A stretch of 7,338 nt of DNA, taken from Pseudomonadota bacterium (GTDB lineage Bacteria; Desulfobacterota; Desulfovibrionia; Desulfovibrionales; Desulfovibrionaceae). Under the pieces are notes generated by a model. The model did not search any database, had not been told where the DNA came from, and was given only the letters and a program-made list of their open reading frames with translations. The translations under genes were made by a program, and so were the position numbers. The stretch is from NCBI GenBank assembly GCA_023417745.1, contig JAEZEM010000295.1, positions 1 to 7,338 of the forward strand. Direction: 5' to 3'. Position 1 is the first letter of the stretch, and every line of letters begins with the position of its first letter. Below are positions 6,215-7,338 of this stretch, piece after piece.

Positions 6215-6883
6215 TCAGGCCGTGCGGCCGTAAAAGACGAGTTCGGAGATGTTGTAGTTGCCGTTCTTGGCGGGCTTGAAAGCCGAGACCACCAGCCGGT
6301 AGCTCAGGTAGTAGTGGTCGTTTTCAAGGTCGAGGCGCTCGGACAGGAATACGCCGTCGTCCCAATAGTCGGCTGGTTCGTCGTAAAAGGGGCTGGCCGT
6401 GGCCACCCGCATGCCGCCGTAGTCGGTCGCGGCGTAGAGGGTGGTCCAGGCGACCTCGTCGTTTGAGGCCTCGAAGTGGAAATCCGTGGGGCAGGCGCAG
6501 GGGCCGTGCTCGTAGGGGCAGTAATAATTGCTGAAAAGGCCTGACGCGAACTGGAAGGCCGTGACCCGGATGGGCGTTTCGAAACGCACCCCGACAAATT
6601 CCGGCACGGCGTTTCGGGGGTCCGGGGCCCAGCAGCCGTTGTTGCCGTCACTGGAACTGACGCTAAAGGAATGGGCCGCATGGGGGCCGGGCACGCCGCA
6701 GGTGGAGTAGAACACCTCGCCTTCGACCCACAGCAGGGCGTCCTCGTCGGCCGGCACGTGGCCAAAGGCGTCGCCGAAGCGGTGGCGCACGAGCAGGTCG
6801 CGGTAGAAGGCGGTCTGGGCCGGATCAAGGGCGGCGGCGGCGACCGTGGAGCCGGTCTGGTAATAGACGAGGGAACTGGTCAT
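6215..6883 (-). CDS. Discoidin (F5/8 type C)-like domain protein, putative phage surface-binding protein
   Basis: 222 residues. The start is placed at the ATG at 6883 because GAGGA (6891-6895) sits 7 bases upstream; the longer frame to 6940 would translate the hairpin-bearing leader and lacks a site. Residues about 85-220 resemble the F5/8 type C beta-sandwich: WAPDPRNAVPEFVGVRFE then RVTAFQF, FEASNDEVAWTTLY near 137-150, and YRLVVSAF...NISELVFYG at 195-219. Such domains commonly bind carbohydrates or surfaces and occur in tail fibres and glycan-binding enzymes, so receptor binding is a sensible inference. The N-terminal 60 residues have no recognisable domain and may attach it to the particle. 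An inserted loop at 121-133 carries three cysteines. The gene looks less GC-rich than its neighbours and is preceded by an AT-rich gap, so it may be a later insertion. Confidence 0.8.
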   Translation of the reverse strand: MTSSLVYYQTGSTVAAAALDPAQTAFYRDLLVRHRFGDAFGHVPADEDALLWVEGEVFYSTCGVPGPHAAHSFSVSSSDGNNGCWAPDPRNAVPEFVGVRFETPIRVTAFQFASGLFSNYYCPYEHGPCACPTDFHFEASNDEVAWTTLYAATDYGGMRVATASPFYDEPADYWDDGVFLSERLDLENDHYYLSYRLVVSAFKPAKNGNYNISELVFYGRTA

Positions 6884-6907
6884 GGGCGTATCCTCGTGTC
6901 GCGGCCA

Positions 6908-6932
6908 CGAAAAGCGCTTATGGCGTTTTTCG
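6908..6932. repeat. Second imperfect 10-bp inverted repeat in the leader of the discoidin-like gene
   Basis: The arms CGAAAAGCGC (6908-6917) and GCGTTTTTCG (6923-6932) pair over all 10 positions with one G-T wobble on the plus strand (A-C mismatch on the minus strand), around a 5-base loop. The hairpin lies 24 bases upstream of the ATG at 6883 and just upstream of the Shine-Dalgarno at 6891-6895. It could act as a weak terminator for the upstream gene, a leader structure affecting translation, or a protein-binding site. The sequence alone does not decide between these. Confidence 0.5.
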
Positions 6933-6959
6933 GTCAACAAGCTGAAGCCACTGTTTTTA

Positions 6960-6985
6960 TTAAGAAGTATTCTCGTACTTTTTAA
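6960..6985. repeat. Imperfect 10-bp inverted repeat (hairpin) in AT-rich intergenic region
   Basis: The arms TTAAGAAGTA (6960-6969) and TACTTTTTAA (6976-6985) are complementary over 10 positions with one mismatch, around a 6-base loop. In a plus-strand RNA the odd pair is G-U; in the minus-strand RNA it is A-C, so the minus-strand hairpin is weaker. It begins about 10 bases after the TAG of the upstream gene. It is too AT-rich for a classical intrinsic terminator and could instead be an operator or part of a promoter. On the minus strand TTAAAA and TAATAA lie 17 bases apart here, a poor match to -35/-10 boxes. Confidence 0.5.
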
Positions 6986-6995
6986 GGGACACGAC

Positions 6996-7338
6996 CTAGA
7001 CTCGGACGGCGACGTCGCCGGCCAGTTGCAGCCGGCCGCGCACGATGCGCCCGTCAGTCGGGATGTCGCCGGTAAACCAGGTGGCCCGCACCCGGTCGGT
7101 CTCTTCCGTGTCCGGCGCGTCCTCCAGCCAGACGGCGTCCGGGGTCACGGACGGCTCGGGCACGGAAGCGTGGGCCGGGATGCGCGTTTCCCAGACGTCC
7201 ACGGTCTCGAAGGCGCGGGACAGTCCGGCGGCTTCCAGGCGCACGCCCTTGACCACGGCCAGGCTGAACCAGGCGGCGTCGGCGGCGGCCAGGTAGAAGC
7301 GCCCCAGGCCGTAGTGGGAAATCTTGAGGTTGTATCGG
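6996..7338 (-). CDS. Unknown phage-type protein, 3' end only (N-terminus outside window)
   Basis: This is an open frame running in from the right edge and ending in TAG; 113 residues are visible and no start lies inside the window with confidence. An internal GTG at 7256 is not a convincing start, because the frame continues upstream with protein-like sequence (RYNLKISHYGLGRFYLAA). The visible part is rich in aromatic and alternating hydrophobic residues, followed by an acidic stretch (WLEDAPDTEETDRV) and a C-terminus of short beta-like segments ending GDVAVRV. I do not recognise a family. The position upstream of lectin-like and coiled-coil tail-type genes suggests a structural or baseplate/tail component, which is inference. 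It is separated from the next gene by an AT-rich gap of about 112 bases, so it may end one transcription unit. Confidence 0.7.
   Translation of the reverse strand, partial: RYNLKISHYGLGRFYLAAADAAWFSLAVVKGVRLEAAGLSRAFETVDVWETRIPAHASVPEPSVTPDAVWLEDAPDTEETDRVRATWFTGDIPTDGRIVRGRLQLAGDVAVRV

Noticed and set aside
6909..6937. TTGACC at 6932-6937 on the minus strand as a -35 box
   Set aside because: At 16-17 bases spacing the -10 position reads GCTTTT or CTTTTC, which does not resemble TATAAT.

Overview
The window is very GC-rich and looks like part of the late structural (tail or receptor-binding) region of a tailed phage, prophage or phage-derived particle in a high-GC bacterium. All nine supportable genes are on the minus strand and read from position 7338 towards position 1. 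There is no tRNA, rRNA, transposase, integrase, CRISPR array or housekeeping gene. My recollection is that similar gene sets occur in prophages of Desulfovibrio-type Deltaproteobacteria, but nothing here fixes the host and that placement is a weak inference.

Layout in order of transcription. The 3' end of a beta-rich protein of unknown function (6996-7338) enters from the right edge. A 112-base AT-rich intergenic stretch with two imperfect 10-bp hairpins follows. Then come a 222-residue protein with a discoidin (F5/8 type C)-like C-terminal half (6215-6883) and a 63-residue small protein (5993-6184). The small gene overlaps a 540-residue protein with a transglutaminase-like cysteine hydrolase domain (4384-6006). 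Next are a 152-residue conserved-looking protein (3929-4387), a 472-residue protein with a probable concanavalin A/LamG-like domain (2511-3929) and a 639-residue Pro-rich plus coiled-coil protein (595-2514). A 92-base gap with a perfect 13-bp hairpin separates these from a 139-residue small phage virion-type protein (83-502). The GTG-initiated start of one more gene (1-79) runs off the left edge.

From 6184 down to 595 the genes are almost all start/stop-overlapped (14-base overlap, ATGA, TGATG, ATGA), each with a good Shine-Dalgarno, so they are probably one translationally coupled unit. A reasonable reading is a surface-interaction module: two lectin-like folds for binding a glycan or surface, a long fibrous coiled coil as a stalk, a transglutaminase-fold enzyme acting on the target or on the particle itself, and small accessory structural proteins. 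The fold calls rest on motifs seen by eye. The operon structure is read directly from the sequence. The biological role is inference.
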